Positions 1 to 7,965 of a stretch of DNA of 27,680 nt are shown one piece after another. The number at the start of each line of letters is the position of its first letter. The first letter of the stretch is position 1. Source of the DNA: CAZBNB01 sp964493245 (lineage in GTDB: Bacteria > Pseudomonadota > Gammaproteobacteria > Legionellales > Legionellaceae); assembly GCA_964493245.1 (NCBI GenBank), contig CAZBNB010000030.1, forward strand, positions 1 through 27,680, read 5' to 3'. The translations under genes and the position numbers were made by a program. Under the pieces are notes generated by a model. It worked only from the letters and a program-made list of their open reading frames with translations. It did not search any database and was not told where the DNA came from.

Positions 1-141
1 GCAGGGTGTCCGACAAATCAGGGTAGGATCATACAGCCAGTTGACGAAGCTCTATATTATCAACTACAAAAAGGCATCTATGTTCTTGTTAAACGATATG
101 CAACTACAGATCATTTCTATCGAAAAACAACAGCATCATAG
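1..141 (+). CDS. C-terminal end of a truncated upstream gene (unknown)
   Basis: The first frame is open from base 1 to a TAG at 139-141 and gives 46 residues, ending HFYRKTTAS. The composition looks protein-like (VDEALYYQLQKGIYVLVKRYA), so this is probably the tail of a gene that begins outside the window. I do not recognise the family. The same C-terminus followed by the same downstream DNA recurs at 2323-2378, where it reads PFYRNTASS and stop; that conservation of frame and stop codon is the main reason to call this coding. Confidence 0.5.
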   Translation, partial: AGCPTNQGRIIQPVDEALYYQLQKGIYVLVKRYATTDHFYRKTTAS

Positions 142-170
142 CTATCCAAGGTAACCTGAGCACTTTTCCT
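114..170 (+). repeat. Direct repeat, copy A (3' end of the upstream gene)
   Basis: This stretch covers the last codons and 3' flank of the partial gene at 1-141. It matches 2323-2378 at most positions, including the shared block CTATCCAAGG followed by AACCTGAGCA. The two copies bracket the 314-2320 gene in direct orientation, about 2.2 kb apart. Confidence 0.7.
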
Positions 171-245
171 TCCTATATATGCATATCAATTGCGGGGTTT
201 TTAGCAAGTGAGTCCAAACAATTTTTAAGCCAAGGGACTGCTGTA

Positions 246-275
246 AAGACACGAAATGACCGATTGGTCTATAAT
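246..275 (+). promoter_or_regulatory. Candidate sigma70 promoter for the 314 gene
   Basis: A perfect TATAAT lies at 270-275. A weak -35 (AAGACA, 246-251) lies 18 bases upstream. An AGGAG ribosome binding site at about 303 sits six bases before the ATG at 314. Seen by eye only. Confidence 0.35.
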
Positions 276-313
276 GGAAATGAATCTGTGTTGACTGCAT
301 TCAGGAGTAAAAA

Positions 314-2320
314 ATGCTAACGGCTCAAGAGGTGATGGCGCTTTTTAATCAATATCGTGCATTATGGAAAAATTACTTTGCATCTGACGCAAGGGGAACG
401 ATCGAGCTCGGACTCAATAATGAACAATGCATGAGTATATTTAGCACATTTGTCCTAGATGTAGAGAATGAAAATATTGCATTTACCTTACACAGCAGTT
501 CTCGACTAGAAGTCACGCTCCATGATTTAAATAAAAGTAATATCCAAAGATTAGAACAAGGTTTGAAAGAATATCATCGTCAAATGGAGATTCAAAAACC
601 GCTTAGTAATGAGCAGTTTGAAGATATTAAAAGCATGTTAAGGAAGTATATCAAATATGATGCACTCCTTGAGTCTCATCATTCTCCTTTACAGCTCACT
701 GTGTTTCATTTTACAGATCCACATTTTTTTAAAACGTTTAAAGAACAGGTGGGGATGCATTGGAAATTGGGTCAGGTAAAATACGATGACAAAAATTTAA
801 GCATTACCTTGAACTGCGATGATCCGAATGGTTTTCAGTACGATCAGGGTGATTTAAAGGAGCATTTAAAGGATTTTGTAAGAGAGCGTTCTTTAACAAC
901 ACAAGAGTGTTCTCAGATTCGTGGTGTGTTTGAAAATTCATTTGATGAACATCAAATTTTTCATCGTGACTATCCAGTTGAAAATAAAAACACTGGGCTA
1001 ATGGAAAACAGGCTTGCGTTATCTATTAATTTTAAATCATCACAGGAACAAGATGCATTTCAACGTGAGGTTTTACCTCATTTACCAAGTCATGTTGAAT
1101 CTACGATAATAGGCTCTAAAAAAATAGAACTTGTATTTCGTCGTTACGATGAAAAATTAGTTGGAACGTATCTGCGGACCCTATTTGAGCGAATGCGCGC
1201 GAAGCTCTTTTCTATGCCAATAAATAAAGAAAGCGATATCTCTTTTGCTATTATTCGCGCAATAAAAAATACAATGTGCAATTATCAGGCACACCCGCAA
1301 GCTGTGATTAACAAAGATATAAATGGCAGGTCATATGTTAGTATTTTGATGCCTCAAGATAAAACACGCAGTGACGAACATGAGACTTTTGATCTTTTTC
1401 AAAGTTATTTTGAACGATTATGCTACAAAAATGGTATTGAAAAATTACCTGGCCAGGAGAAATATTGTCAACGAAAAGATCTGCAGGGAAAATATTATAA
1501 ATATGAGTTTTATATTAATCCCGAAGATTTACATGCATTACTGATGGAGGAAAGTCCAAATTATCGAGGATATCGTGAAGGCTTTTCGATTGATGATTTG
1601 AGCGATCCTGGAAAAGAAATTGGTCGTGATGAAACCATGTATTTATTTCCAGTTTTTGTAAATCCGCCTGATCCTATCTTAATACGCAACGCAGGATGTA
1701 ACGTATCAGAAGTATTATCAGCTCAACTAAGTTTTTTAGTGAAAAAACATTTACCAGAGCTAGCCGGAAATGCATCTGCGTATGGGCATCATATCTCTCC
1801 AATTGTGGAAAAAAAATTAATCATCGGTGGCGAGATGCTAAACCAAGCAGCGCTTTTATGCGCAGGCATGAGTTTACAAGAAAGTGAAGAATATTCCGAG
1901 CATGAGGCTATGGATGGATTGGTCCCTCTTCCTTTTCATGAAAAAAACCATAATAGATGTCAATCTATGACAGAGAATGCGAAAACATCCTATAGTTTAT
2001 CTGCTGTCACACCTAACGAACTTGAATCGCTTCAGTCATTTGAAGTCCCTATGGAAGAGTACTTATCAACATTGATTACTTTATTGAAGCAACGTGAAGA
2101 TAAAGAAGAGCATATTCAAACGATTGAGCATTTAGAAAATTTAAAGATCAAAGTTGCGCAATCAACACAAAACGCATCTGAATTTTCTTCCACAACCAGT
2201 CACATTCTCTCTGAAGCGAAAACATTACACGTTGGGTTCAAAGATATCTTTAAGGATCAAGAACAAGATCAAATGCAAAGTGATTTAACACAAGAAAATA
2301 GCAAAAAATGTCTTAAATAA
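314..2320 (+). CDS. Large repeat-containing protein of unknown function
   Basis: 668 residues, soluble, no signal peptide and no family I recognise. The N-terminal half looks like tandem repeats of about 95-100 residues. Each opens with a helix of the form L(T/S)xx(E/Q)xxxxI (residues 2, 97 and 193). A hydrophobic beta strand follows (LEVTL, LQLTVFHF, LALSINF), then a helix (for example FFKTFKEQV, AFQREVLPHL), a second strand and a closing helix. A more divergent fourth unit may span about 303-415 (SYVSILMPQ, FDLFQSYFERLC). The last ~100 residues are charged, probably helical or coiled coil, and end Gln/Glu/Lys-rich. AGGAG precedes the ATG by six bases. In a Legionella-like genome a long lineage-specific protein of this type could be a secreted effector, but nothing in the sequence proves it. 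The gene is flanked by direct repeats at 114 and 2323. Confidence 0.75.
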   Translation: MLTAQEVMALFNQYRALWKNYFASDARGTIELGLNNEQCMSIFSTFVLDVENENIAFTLHSSSRLEVTLHDLNKSNIQRLEQGLKEYHRQMEIQKPLSNEQFEDIKSMLRKYIKYDALLESHHSPLQLTVFHFTDPHFFKTFKEQVGMHWKLGQVKYDDKNLSITLNCDDPNGFQYDQGDLKEHLKDFVRERSLTTQECSQIRGVFENSFDEHQIFHRDYPVENKNTGLMENRLALSINFKSSQEQDAFQREVLPHLPSHVESTIIGSKKIELVFRRYDEKLVGTYLRTLFERMRAKLFSMPINKESDISFAIIRAIKNTMCNYQAHPQAVINKDINGRSYVSILMPQDKTRSDEHETFDLFQSYFERLCYKNGIEKLPGQEKYCQRKDLQGKYYKYEFYINPEDLHALLMEESPNYRGYREGFSIDDLSDPGKEIGRDETMYLFPVFVNPPDPILIRNAGCNVSEVLSAQLSFLVKKHLPELAGNASAYGHHISPIVEKKLIIGGEMLNQAALLCAGMSLQESEEYSEHEAMDGLVPLPFHEKNHNRCQSMTENAKTSYSLSAVTPNELESLQSFEVPMEEYLSTLITLLKQREDKEEHIQTIEHLENLKIKVAQSTQNASEFSSTTSHILSEAKTLHVGFKDIFKDQEQDQMQSDLTQENSKKCLK

Positions 2321-2322
2321 CC

Positions 2323-2378
2323 TTTTTATCGAAACACAGCATCATCATAACTATCCAAGGGAACCTGAGCAGTTACCT
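2323..2378 (+). repeat. Direct repeat, copy B (relic 3' end)
   Basis: This is the second copy of the 114-170 repeat. In the matching frame it reads PFYRNTASS and stop against HFYRKTTAS and stop, so the duplicated tail of the upstream gene keeps its reading frame. It lies between the convergent 314 and MFS genes. Confidence 0.7.
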
Positions 2379-2380
2379 AT

Positions 2381-3691
2381 TTATTTGAAATTGCTCTTAA
2401 TATCAATAGGTCGATAAATGATGTTACAAACGTACAGAGCAACCAACCCATTACAAATTGCTACAGCCAAAAAAACGTCCAACACAGTAAAGCCAAACTT
2501 AATCATCACGGCTGTTGCTGCCGCTGCGATCACCATAAACAAAGCATTTACTACATTATTTACAGCGATGACACGTGCACGATGAGAAGGTGTGCTACGG
2601 TGTTGCATCATTGCATATAAAGGCACTGTATATAAACCACCAAAAATAGCTATTAATAATAAATCAATCGCAATTCGCCATCCATTGATAGAACACAGAA
2701 ATTGATATGTCCCCATCAAAGAATGAACCGAGCCAGTCACAATATGGCTGGCTGAAAAATATAAATCAACTGTGAATATAGACATTCCGAGAATGCCAAA
2801 AGGGACGTAAGCCACATGAATTTTTCCATTAAGCAACCGATTACAAATCACTGAGCCTATTGCGAGGCCGATGGAAAATATAGTAAGAAATAAAATGACG
2901 ACACTTTGATCTGCATGCAATGCATCCTTAGCAAACACCGGTAACTCAGACAAGAATGTGGCACCAAAAAGCCAAAACCATGAAATACCCAATATGCATA
3001 AAAATATATCTCTATTTTGCTTTGAGTAAATCAATAACGTCTTTGTTTCGCTGATAAAATTATAATTAATCTTCAACTCAGCCTGAGGAGTATTGGTTCT
3101 CGGTATAAATAAACTACTACACCATCCTCCCAGCGCAACTAGCATAATAATGGCAGAAATTACATATTCTCCATTTTTTTGAAGTATTAAAGCCCCACCC
3201 AAAATTGTGCCGAATAAAATTGAAATGAATGTGCCTGCTTCAATTAAACCATTTCCTGCAATCAACTCATATTCATGCAAATGTTCGGGTAAAATAGCGT
3301 ATTTAAGTGGACCGAAAAATGTAGCTTGCACGCCAAGTGCAAATAACACAAACATTAAAAAACAGGTACTTTGCAAATAAAATCCTGTGGTGGCCAATAT
3401 CATCAATATAATTTCAATTAATTTTATAACGGAAATCATCCGTGATTTTTCATACTTATCTGCCAATTGACCTGCGGTCGCTGAAAATAAAAAGAAGGGT
3501 AAAATAAAAAGCCCCGCAGCCATTGCAACCAATAATTGCGAATTTAATCCAACTAAGTCAGCAATACGAAAAGTAATTAGGATAATTAACGCATTTTTAA
3601 AAACATTATTATTCAATGCTCCCAAAAATTGCGTAATAAATAATGGCAAAAATCGTTTTGTCATAAATAAATTGAATTGATTCGCCACCAT
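2381..3691 (-). CDS. MFS transporter, LplT/Aas-type lysophospholipid flippase-like
   Basis: 436 residues with about twelve hydrophobic segments. The N-terminus carries the signature of the MFS domain found in LplT and in acyltransferase fusions: ITQFLGALNNNVFKNAL at about residues 19-35, then LPFFLFSATAGQLADKYEKSR at about 63-84, which is the MFS loop 2-3 motif. Known relatives move lysophospholipids across the inner membrane for re-acylation. There is no acyltransferase domain here, so this is the stand-alone form, and the substrate is inferred from family resemblance. The ATG lies 14 bases after the stop of the lipoprotein gene at 3706-4812, with AAGAGG overlapping that stop, so the two genes are probably cotranscribed. 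The usual family motif has NDN; here it reads NNN. Confidence 0.8.
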   Translation of the reverse strand: MVANQFNLFMTKRFLPLFITQFLGALNNNVFKNALIILITFRIADLVGLNSQLLVAMAAGLFILPFFLFSATAGQLADKYEKSRMISVIKLIEIILMILATTGFYLQSTCFLMFVLFALGVQATFFGPLKYAILPEHLHEYELIAGNGLIEAGTFISILFGTILGGALILQKNGEYVISAIIMLVALGGWCSSLFIPRTNTPQAELKINYNFISETKTLLIYSKQNRDIFLCILGISWFWLFGATFLSELPVFAKDALHADQSVVILFLTIFSIGLAIGSVICNRLLNGKIHVAYVPFGILGMSIFTVDLYFSASHIVTGSVHSLMGTYQFLCSINGWRIAIDLLLIAIFGGLYTVPLYAMMQHRSTPSHRARVIAVNNVVNALFMVIAAAATAVMIKFGFTVLDVFLAVAICNGLVALYVCNIIYRPIDIKSNFK

Positions 3692-3705
3692 GGATTTTTT
3701 ACCTC

Positions 3706-4812
3706 TTAATATGCGTAAACATGTTCAATTATTGCATTGTTTCGTTGTAAATACTGTAGCGTCGTTAATAATGATTTCGTCGGGACACGTATTGCAATAC
3801 GCTGTAATGTTGGTTGAGTAAGAATATTGATTGTAAAAAGAAGCTGAGCATTCTTCTTTTTAAATACCCAGTTTCTGGGGGTGACGGCTGTAACTAAAAT
3901 CTCACCATTACCAGCAATATCGTTTAATTGAGCCCCAGTATTTATCATCTTGGTTATAGCCGCTGTAAATGGCTGCTCACTTGGTAGGGAAATAATATCT
4001 GTTGTTGCATTAATTGATTTAACCTGTTTTATATTTTTATACTTTTTGTAGATGTTATGAGGGACATTGTTTGCCAGTGCATACACATTTGAGTCAGCCG
4101 TACCATAGGTAAGATGTGAACCTATGCCAATAATTGATGCATAAACTGCCTTGATACTATATTCCAAGCTAAAAATAAGTTTACGTTCGGTTTTACGAAT
4201 CATATGAGGGCCAACTAAACTGGTTTTTGTCCATAAACCATGTAAAGCTTTGATATAGGAAAAATCAAACCATGGCTCTTTGGGGATGTAGTGAGCATAT
4301 TCTTCAGCTACTTTTTGCCCATAAATATCTTCTTCTGTTGGCTCATTGCCACTAAGCAACTCAGTCAATTTGCCAATACTGTTTTCATATAAACCTTTAA
4401 TAATGTATTCCAAAGAGTAGCTTGTACCAATCACTGACAACATCAAGTGATCACCCATATCGGATGGAAAGCGATTTTTAGTAATATGATTAACGGTACT
4501 ATAGCCCCACCAATATTGTGAAATCGACGAGAAATAAGGAAAGCTACTTGGGCGATTTGATTTTAAATAATCTGCGTATTCTTGAGAGTTGTAGACAATA
4601 TACCATTCAGGATAAGTAAGATAAGTACTTGTAATTAAACGATTATAACCTGGAATTGCAGCTTGAATTTGCTTTGTTTGAGGCGATGGCTTATTGATAG
4701 GAAACACTTGCCATTCTGCATTATCCACATTTCTTATCGATTGGGGCGCGCACCCTGTTTGTAAGAAAATAGAAATAATTATCAGTATTAATAACAAGTC
4801 AATTTTTTTCAT
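3706..4812 (-). CDS. Putative lipoprotein of unknown function
   Basis: 368 residues. The N-terminus is a classical lipoprotein signal: MKK, a hydrophobic run, then LQTGC with Cys21 as the likely lipidated residue and Ala-Pro-Gln after it, which suggests outer membrane sorting. The mature part has no domain I recognise. It is rich in Tyr and Trp in its first half (for example YPEWYIVYNSQEYADYL and SISQYWWGY) and ends with a segment that looks like a helical subdomain (TLQYLQRNNAIIEHVYAY). It precedes the MFS gene by 14 bases on the same strand and is divergent from the FAD oxidase-methyltransferase gene at 4942. A shared role in envelope or lipid turnover is possible but is only inferred from the transporter partner. 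Confidence 0.7.
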   Translation of the reverse strand: MKKIDLLLILIIISIFLQTGCAPQSIRNVDNAEWQVFPINKPSPQTKQIQAAIPGYNRLITSTYLTYPEWYIVYNSQEYADYLKSNRPSSFPYFSSISQYWWGYSTVNHITKNRFPSDMGDHLMLSVIGTSYSLEYIIKGLYENSIGKLTELLSGNEPTEEDIYGQKVAEEYAHYIPKEPWFDFSYIKALHGLWTKTSLVGPHMIRKTERKLIFSLEYSIKAVYASIIGIGSHLTYGTADSNVYALANNVPHNIYKKYKNIKQVKSINATTDIISLPSEQPFTAAITKMINTGAQLNDIAGNGEILVTAVTPRNWVFKKKNAQLLFTINILTQPTLQRIAIRVPTKSLLTTLQYLQRNNAIIEHVYAY

Positions 4813-4941
4813 CTTATTGATTAAATTAATAATTTTTATATATCCCTGGTGAGCACTACTATTGCACTTGCTTTTTTATTTTACAGTAGAATGAGAAAGC
4901 GGGTATTATACACAATTGAATATTAATCAACCACATTCACG

Positions 4942-7161
4942 ATGAGTCAATTAGAAATAATCAATGATGTTTCAAGCTTAAACCCCATTGAAGTTGAAAA
5001 AGTTTTGCGACCGGAAACGATTACGGAATTATGTAATATTGTCCGCGAATACCCTGGTGCAATATCCATTGGTGGTGGCCGATTCAGCATGGGCGGGCAA
5101 ATTGCAACGGAACGTAGCCTACATATTGATATGCGCAATCTTAATCAAGTCGTATCTTTCCAACCAGCGGAACGAACCATACGCGTTCAAGCGGGTATAC
5201 GTTGGCGAGATATTCAAGAAGTTATCGATCAACATGATTTAGCAATTAAGATCATGCAAACTTATTCGAACTTCACTGTTGGTGGCTCGATGAGTGTTAA
5301 CTCTCATGGGCGTTATATTGGACAAGGACCGCTCATTCTTTCTATCAAGTTATTTACGTTGGTACTTTCAAGTGGCGAGTTAATCGAAGTATCTCCAACG
5401 ATTCATTCTGAGATTTTTTACGGTGTGATAGGTGGCTATGGTGGATTAGGGATCATTGCCGAAGTCGTTCTTGAGCTTGTTCCAAATACAAAAATAGAGC
5501 AGCAACAAATTAAACTTGAGATGTCTGAGTATAAAAAATATTTTTTTGATCATATTAGAGATAATGCTACCGCTATTTTTCATAATGCGGATATTTATCC
5601 ACCACACTATGTAAAAACAAGGGCAATCACTTGGGTTGAGACCGAAAAGCCAGTAACCATTCCATACAGAATAAGCAAAAACAAACAATCTTATGCTAAA
5701 GAACGTTATTTCGTCTGGGCTATAACATCTACGCCCCTAGGGAAATGGCGACGAGAATACATTATCGACCCCGTGATTTATCTCTTTAATCCGGTCGCAT
5801 GGCGAAATTACGAAGCTGGTAGTTATGATGTTGCTGAACTTGAACCAAGGTCGCGTGCTAAAAAGACTTATGTTTTACAAGAATACTTTGTCCCAGTTGA
5901 CGAATTTGATACATTCATGCCGTTAATGAGAGAAATACTTCAACGCTATCAGGTTAATTTGTTGAATATTTCTATTCGTCACTCGAAAAAAGATCCGGGC
6001 TCTTTATTAGCATGGGCAAAAGAGGAGGTATTTGCTTTTGTTCTTTACTACAAACAAGGGACATCTGAGCTTGCCAAAAATACAGTCGCTTTGTGGACAA
6101 GAGAGTTAATAAACGCAGTTATTTCAGTTGGTGGAAGCTACTATTTACCTTATCAACTACATGCAACACAGGAGCAATTTCATAAAGCATACCCACGCGC
6201 ATGTGAATTTTTTTCACTCAAGAAACGCCTAGATCCTAATAATAAATTTAGGAATAAACTTTGGGATAAATATTACGAAACAAACTCGCAGGAAAAACAA
6301 ATGACAGATACAAATTCTGAATTCAAATCTATTTTTTCAGAAACAGAGTGGTGTGATAAGTTTTTCTTATTTCTACAAAATGTTTATAACATTTACCCTG
6401 AAAATGAATTCCACATGCTGATACAGCAGGCCGTTAAAGTGAATAACACGGACGCTGAAATTTATGCGGATATTCAACAAAAACTTACCAAAATTAAACC
6501 CTTTTTAGCCGAACTACGTTTTGCCTTACCTGCGCTAATCAAACAGAAAAAGGAAATGACGAAACAAACACTTGAGCTTCTCGGCGATCATAAGAAAATG
6601 AATGGTTATGTTGAAATTGGCTCAACTGGCAGATATATCAGTGAGCTTCATAAGCATTTACAAATTAAGTCTCCCATTTATCTAATAAATGACTTGCCAC
6701 CTACTTACTCACCCGCTGACGTAATGGAACGTGGCCAATTAAAAAAGCTTGGACAATATGTCCCATTAAATGACTATGCTCCCATTGACGCATCCATAAT
6801 TCCTGACAACAGTATTGATTTAGTAACTTGCTATATTGGGCTTCATCATGCGCCATTAGATAAGTTAAACAATTTTGTTCAATCTATTAAACGCATATTA
6901 AGACAGGGGGGCAGATTGGTTGTTCGTGACCATGATGTATCATCTGAACAAATGCGTATTTTTGTAAGCCTCATCCATACTGTTTTTAATGCAGGTCTTG
7001 GTGTTTCATGGGATGATAACATAAATGAATTAAGATATTTTACCTCCATAGAAACCCTGATTTCTTATCTTCAAGCGCGAGGATTTACTTATTCTGGTGA
7101 GAAACGTTTACAAAAAAATGATCCATCGGATAATACACTCATGGAATTTGTAAAAGCTTAA
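4942..7161 (+). CDS. FAD-linked oxidase (aldonolactone-oxidase type) fused to a SAM methyltransferase
   Basis: 739 residues with two parts. Residues ~15-440 are a PCMH-type FAD-binding oxidase: ISIGGGRFSMGG near 41-52, then VGGSMSVNSHGRYIG near 113-127, the flavin-binding pattern of the sugar-1,4-lactone oxidase/24-sterol reductase group. That half closes with the conserved C-terminal KKRLDPNNKFRNKLWDKYY. Residues ~450-739 form a second domain with class I methyltransferase features: VEIGSTGRY (a variant motif I, lacking the usual GxGxG), IPDNSIDLVTCYIGLHH and IKRILRQGGRLVVRDHD. Substrate unknown. No good Shine-Dalgarno precedes the ATG at 4942. The cupin gene follows after 43 bases and may be cotranscribed. 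The oxidase half alone would be a normal-length family member, so this is a true fusion with no frame break visible between the halves. Confidence 0.85.
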   Translation: MSQLEIINDVSSLNPIEVEKVLRPETITELCNIVREYPGAISIGGGRFSMGGQIATERSLHIDMRNLNQVVSFQPAERTIRVQAGIRWRDIQEVIDQHDLAIKIMQTYSNFTVGGSMSVNSHGRYIGQGPLILSIKLFTLVLSSGELIEVSPTIHSEIFYGVIGGYGGLGIIAEVVLELVPNTKIEQQQIKLEMSEYKKYFFDHIRDNATAIFHNADIYPPHYVKTRAITWVETEKPVTIPYRISKNKQSYAKERYFVWAITSTPLGKWRREYIIDPVIYLFNPVAWRNYEAGSYDVAELEPRSRAKKTYVLQEYFVPVDEFDTFMPLMREILQRYQVNLLNISIRHSKKDPGSLLAWAKEEVFAFVLYYKQGTSELAKNTVALWTRELINAVISVGGSYYLPYQLHATQEQFHKAYPRACEFFSLKKRLDPNNKFRNKLWDKYYETNSQEKQMTDTNSEFKSIFSETEWCDKFFLFLQNVYNIYPENEFHMLIQQAVKVNNTDAEIYADIQQKLTKIKPFLAELRFALPALIKQKKEMTKQTLELLGDHKKMNGYVEIGSTGRYISELHKHLQIKSPIYLINDLPPTYSPADVMERGQLKKLGQYVPLNDYAPIDASIIPDNSIDLVTCYIGLHHAPLDKLNNFVQSIKRILRQGGRLVVRDHDVSSEQMRIFVSLIHTVFNAGLGVSWDDNINELRYFTSIETLISYLQARGFTYSGEKRLQKNDPSDNTLMEFVKA

Positions 7162-7204
7162 TTGCTACAGGCTGTTGACATTATTCTATGACGTGATTTA
7201 GTAG

Positions 7205-7744
7205 ATGAGCACGGAGATGATCAAGAGGCAGCAGAAGGGAATGAAAAAAAATACAACTTTGACAGCGAGTGATTTAATTAATCAACTTAAATTAGAAAGG
7301 CATATCGAAGGCGGATGCTTCAAACGGGTTTATGAGTCCCAATATAAAGCACAAATCCATCCGGTGGGTGAGCGACACATCGCCAGCGCTATTTATTTTC
7401 TCCTCGAAGGACATGATTTCTCCGCTTTTCATCGATTAAAATCGGATGAAATTTGGACCTATAATTACGGCAGCCCTGTGACGATATTTGTTATTGAAAA
7501 GAATGGCGCACTGAAGCAAATTACTTTAGGTAATCCAGAAAACCCCATTTTTCAAGTAACGATCGCGGCTAATCAATGGTTTGCGGTGGAAGTGAGTGAT
7601 AAATCCGCTTTTACTTTAATGAGCTGTTTTGTTGCGCCTGGTTTCGATTATCATGATTTTGAATTAGCCAATAGACAGATGCTTGTGAGTCAATATCCAA
7701 ATCATGCTGAGCTGATTAATCGTTTAACTCGAGAAAATAAATAA
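7205..7744 (+). CDS. DUF985 cupin-fold protein
   Basis: Up to 179 residues. It matches the DUF985 cupin family: EGGCFKRVYES near the N-terminus, then SAIYFLLEGHDFSAFHRLKSDEIWTYNYG, and later QWFAVEV and SCFVAPGFDYHDFELA. The family has a double-stranded beta-helix fold; its biochemical role is poorly defined, and some members are proposed to be epimerases or sugar binders. Three in-frame ATGs are possible (7205, 7217, 7241). The one at 7241 has AAGGGA directly upstream, and the conserved domain begins soon after it, so the native protein may be 167 residues. It lies 43 bases downstream of the FAD oxidase-methyltransferase gene. Its TAA stop (7742-7744) lies inside the putative 5-bp target duplication of the MITE that follows. 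Confidence 0.8.
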   Translation: MSTEMIKRQQKGMKKNTTLTASDLINQLKLERHIEGGCFKRVYESQYKAQIHPVGERHIASAIYFLLEGHDFSAFHRLKSDEIWTYNYGSPVTIFVIEKNGALKQITLGNPENPIFQVTIAANQWFAVEVSDKSAFTLMSCFVAPGFDYHDFELANRQMLVSQYPNHAELINRLTRENK

Positions 7745-7746
7745 CA

Positions 7747-7869
7747 CAGGACTTACGAAAAACAACGAGGTCGCGGCGGGTTTTATGTTTAATGAGGGCG
7801 TTTAGATGACTAAATGACTGAATTAAAAATAAAATCCAACGAAGAAATCGTTGTTTTGCGTAAGTCCTG
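7747..7869. mobile_element. 123-bp MITE-like element with 22-bp terminal inverted repeats
   Basis: The left end CAGGACTTACGAAAAACAAC is the inverted copy of the right end with one mismatch over 22 bases (7747-7768 and 7848-7869). The pairing continues imperfectly inward (GGGTTTTATGTTTAAT against GGATTTTATTTTTAAT), so the whole element could form a long hairpin. TAACA occurs directly on both sides (7742-7746 and 7870-7874) and looks like a 5-bp target-site duplication. It has no coding capacity, so any movement would depend on a transposase elsewhere. I cannot name the parent IS. Confidence 0.75.
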
Positions 7870-7965
7870 TAACAATAAATCAACTAAAGACAACGTGGCT
7901 TAAAGAGTCTGTCTGCGCTAATATGTTACTATTATATAGATTCACTCAGATGATTGAGGCTTGTT

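Noticed and set aside
4947..5688. Open frames antisense to or overlapping the FAD oxidase gene
   Set aside because: They lie wholly inside a well-conserved coding region and show no protein-family features.
7175..7203. TTGACA as a promoter for the cupin gene
   Set aside because: The hexamer 17 bases downstream (TTAGTA) is a poor -10, and the gene is only 43 bases after its upstream neighbour.
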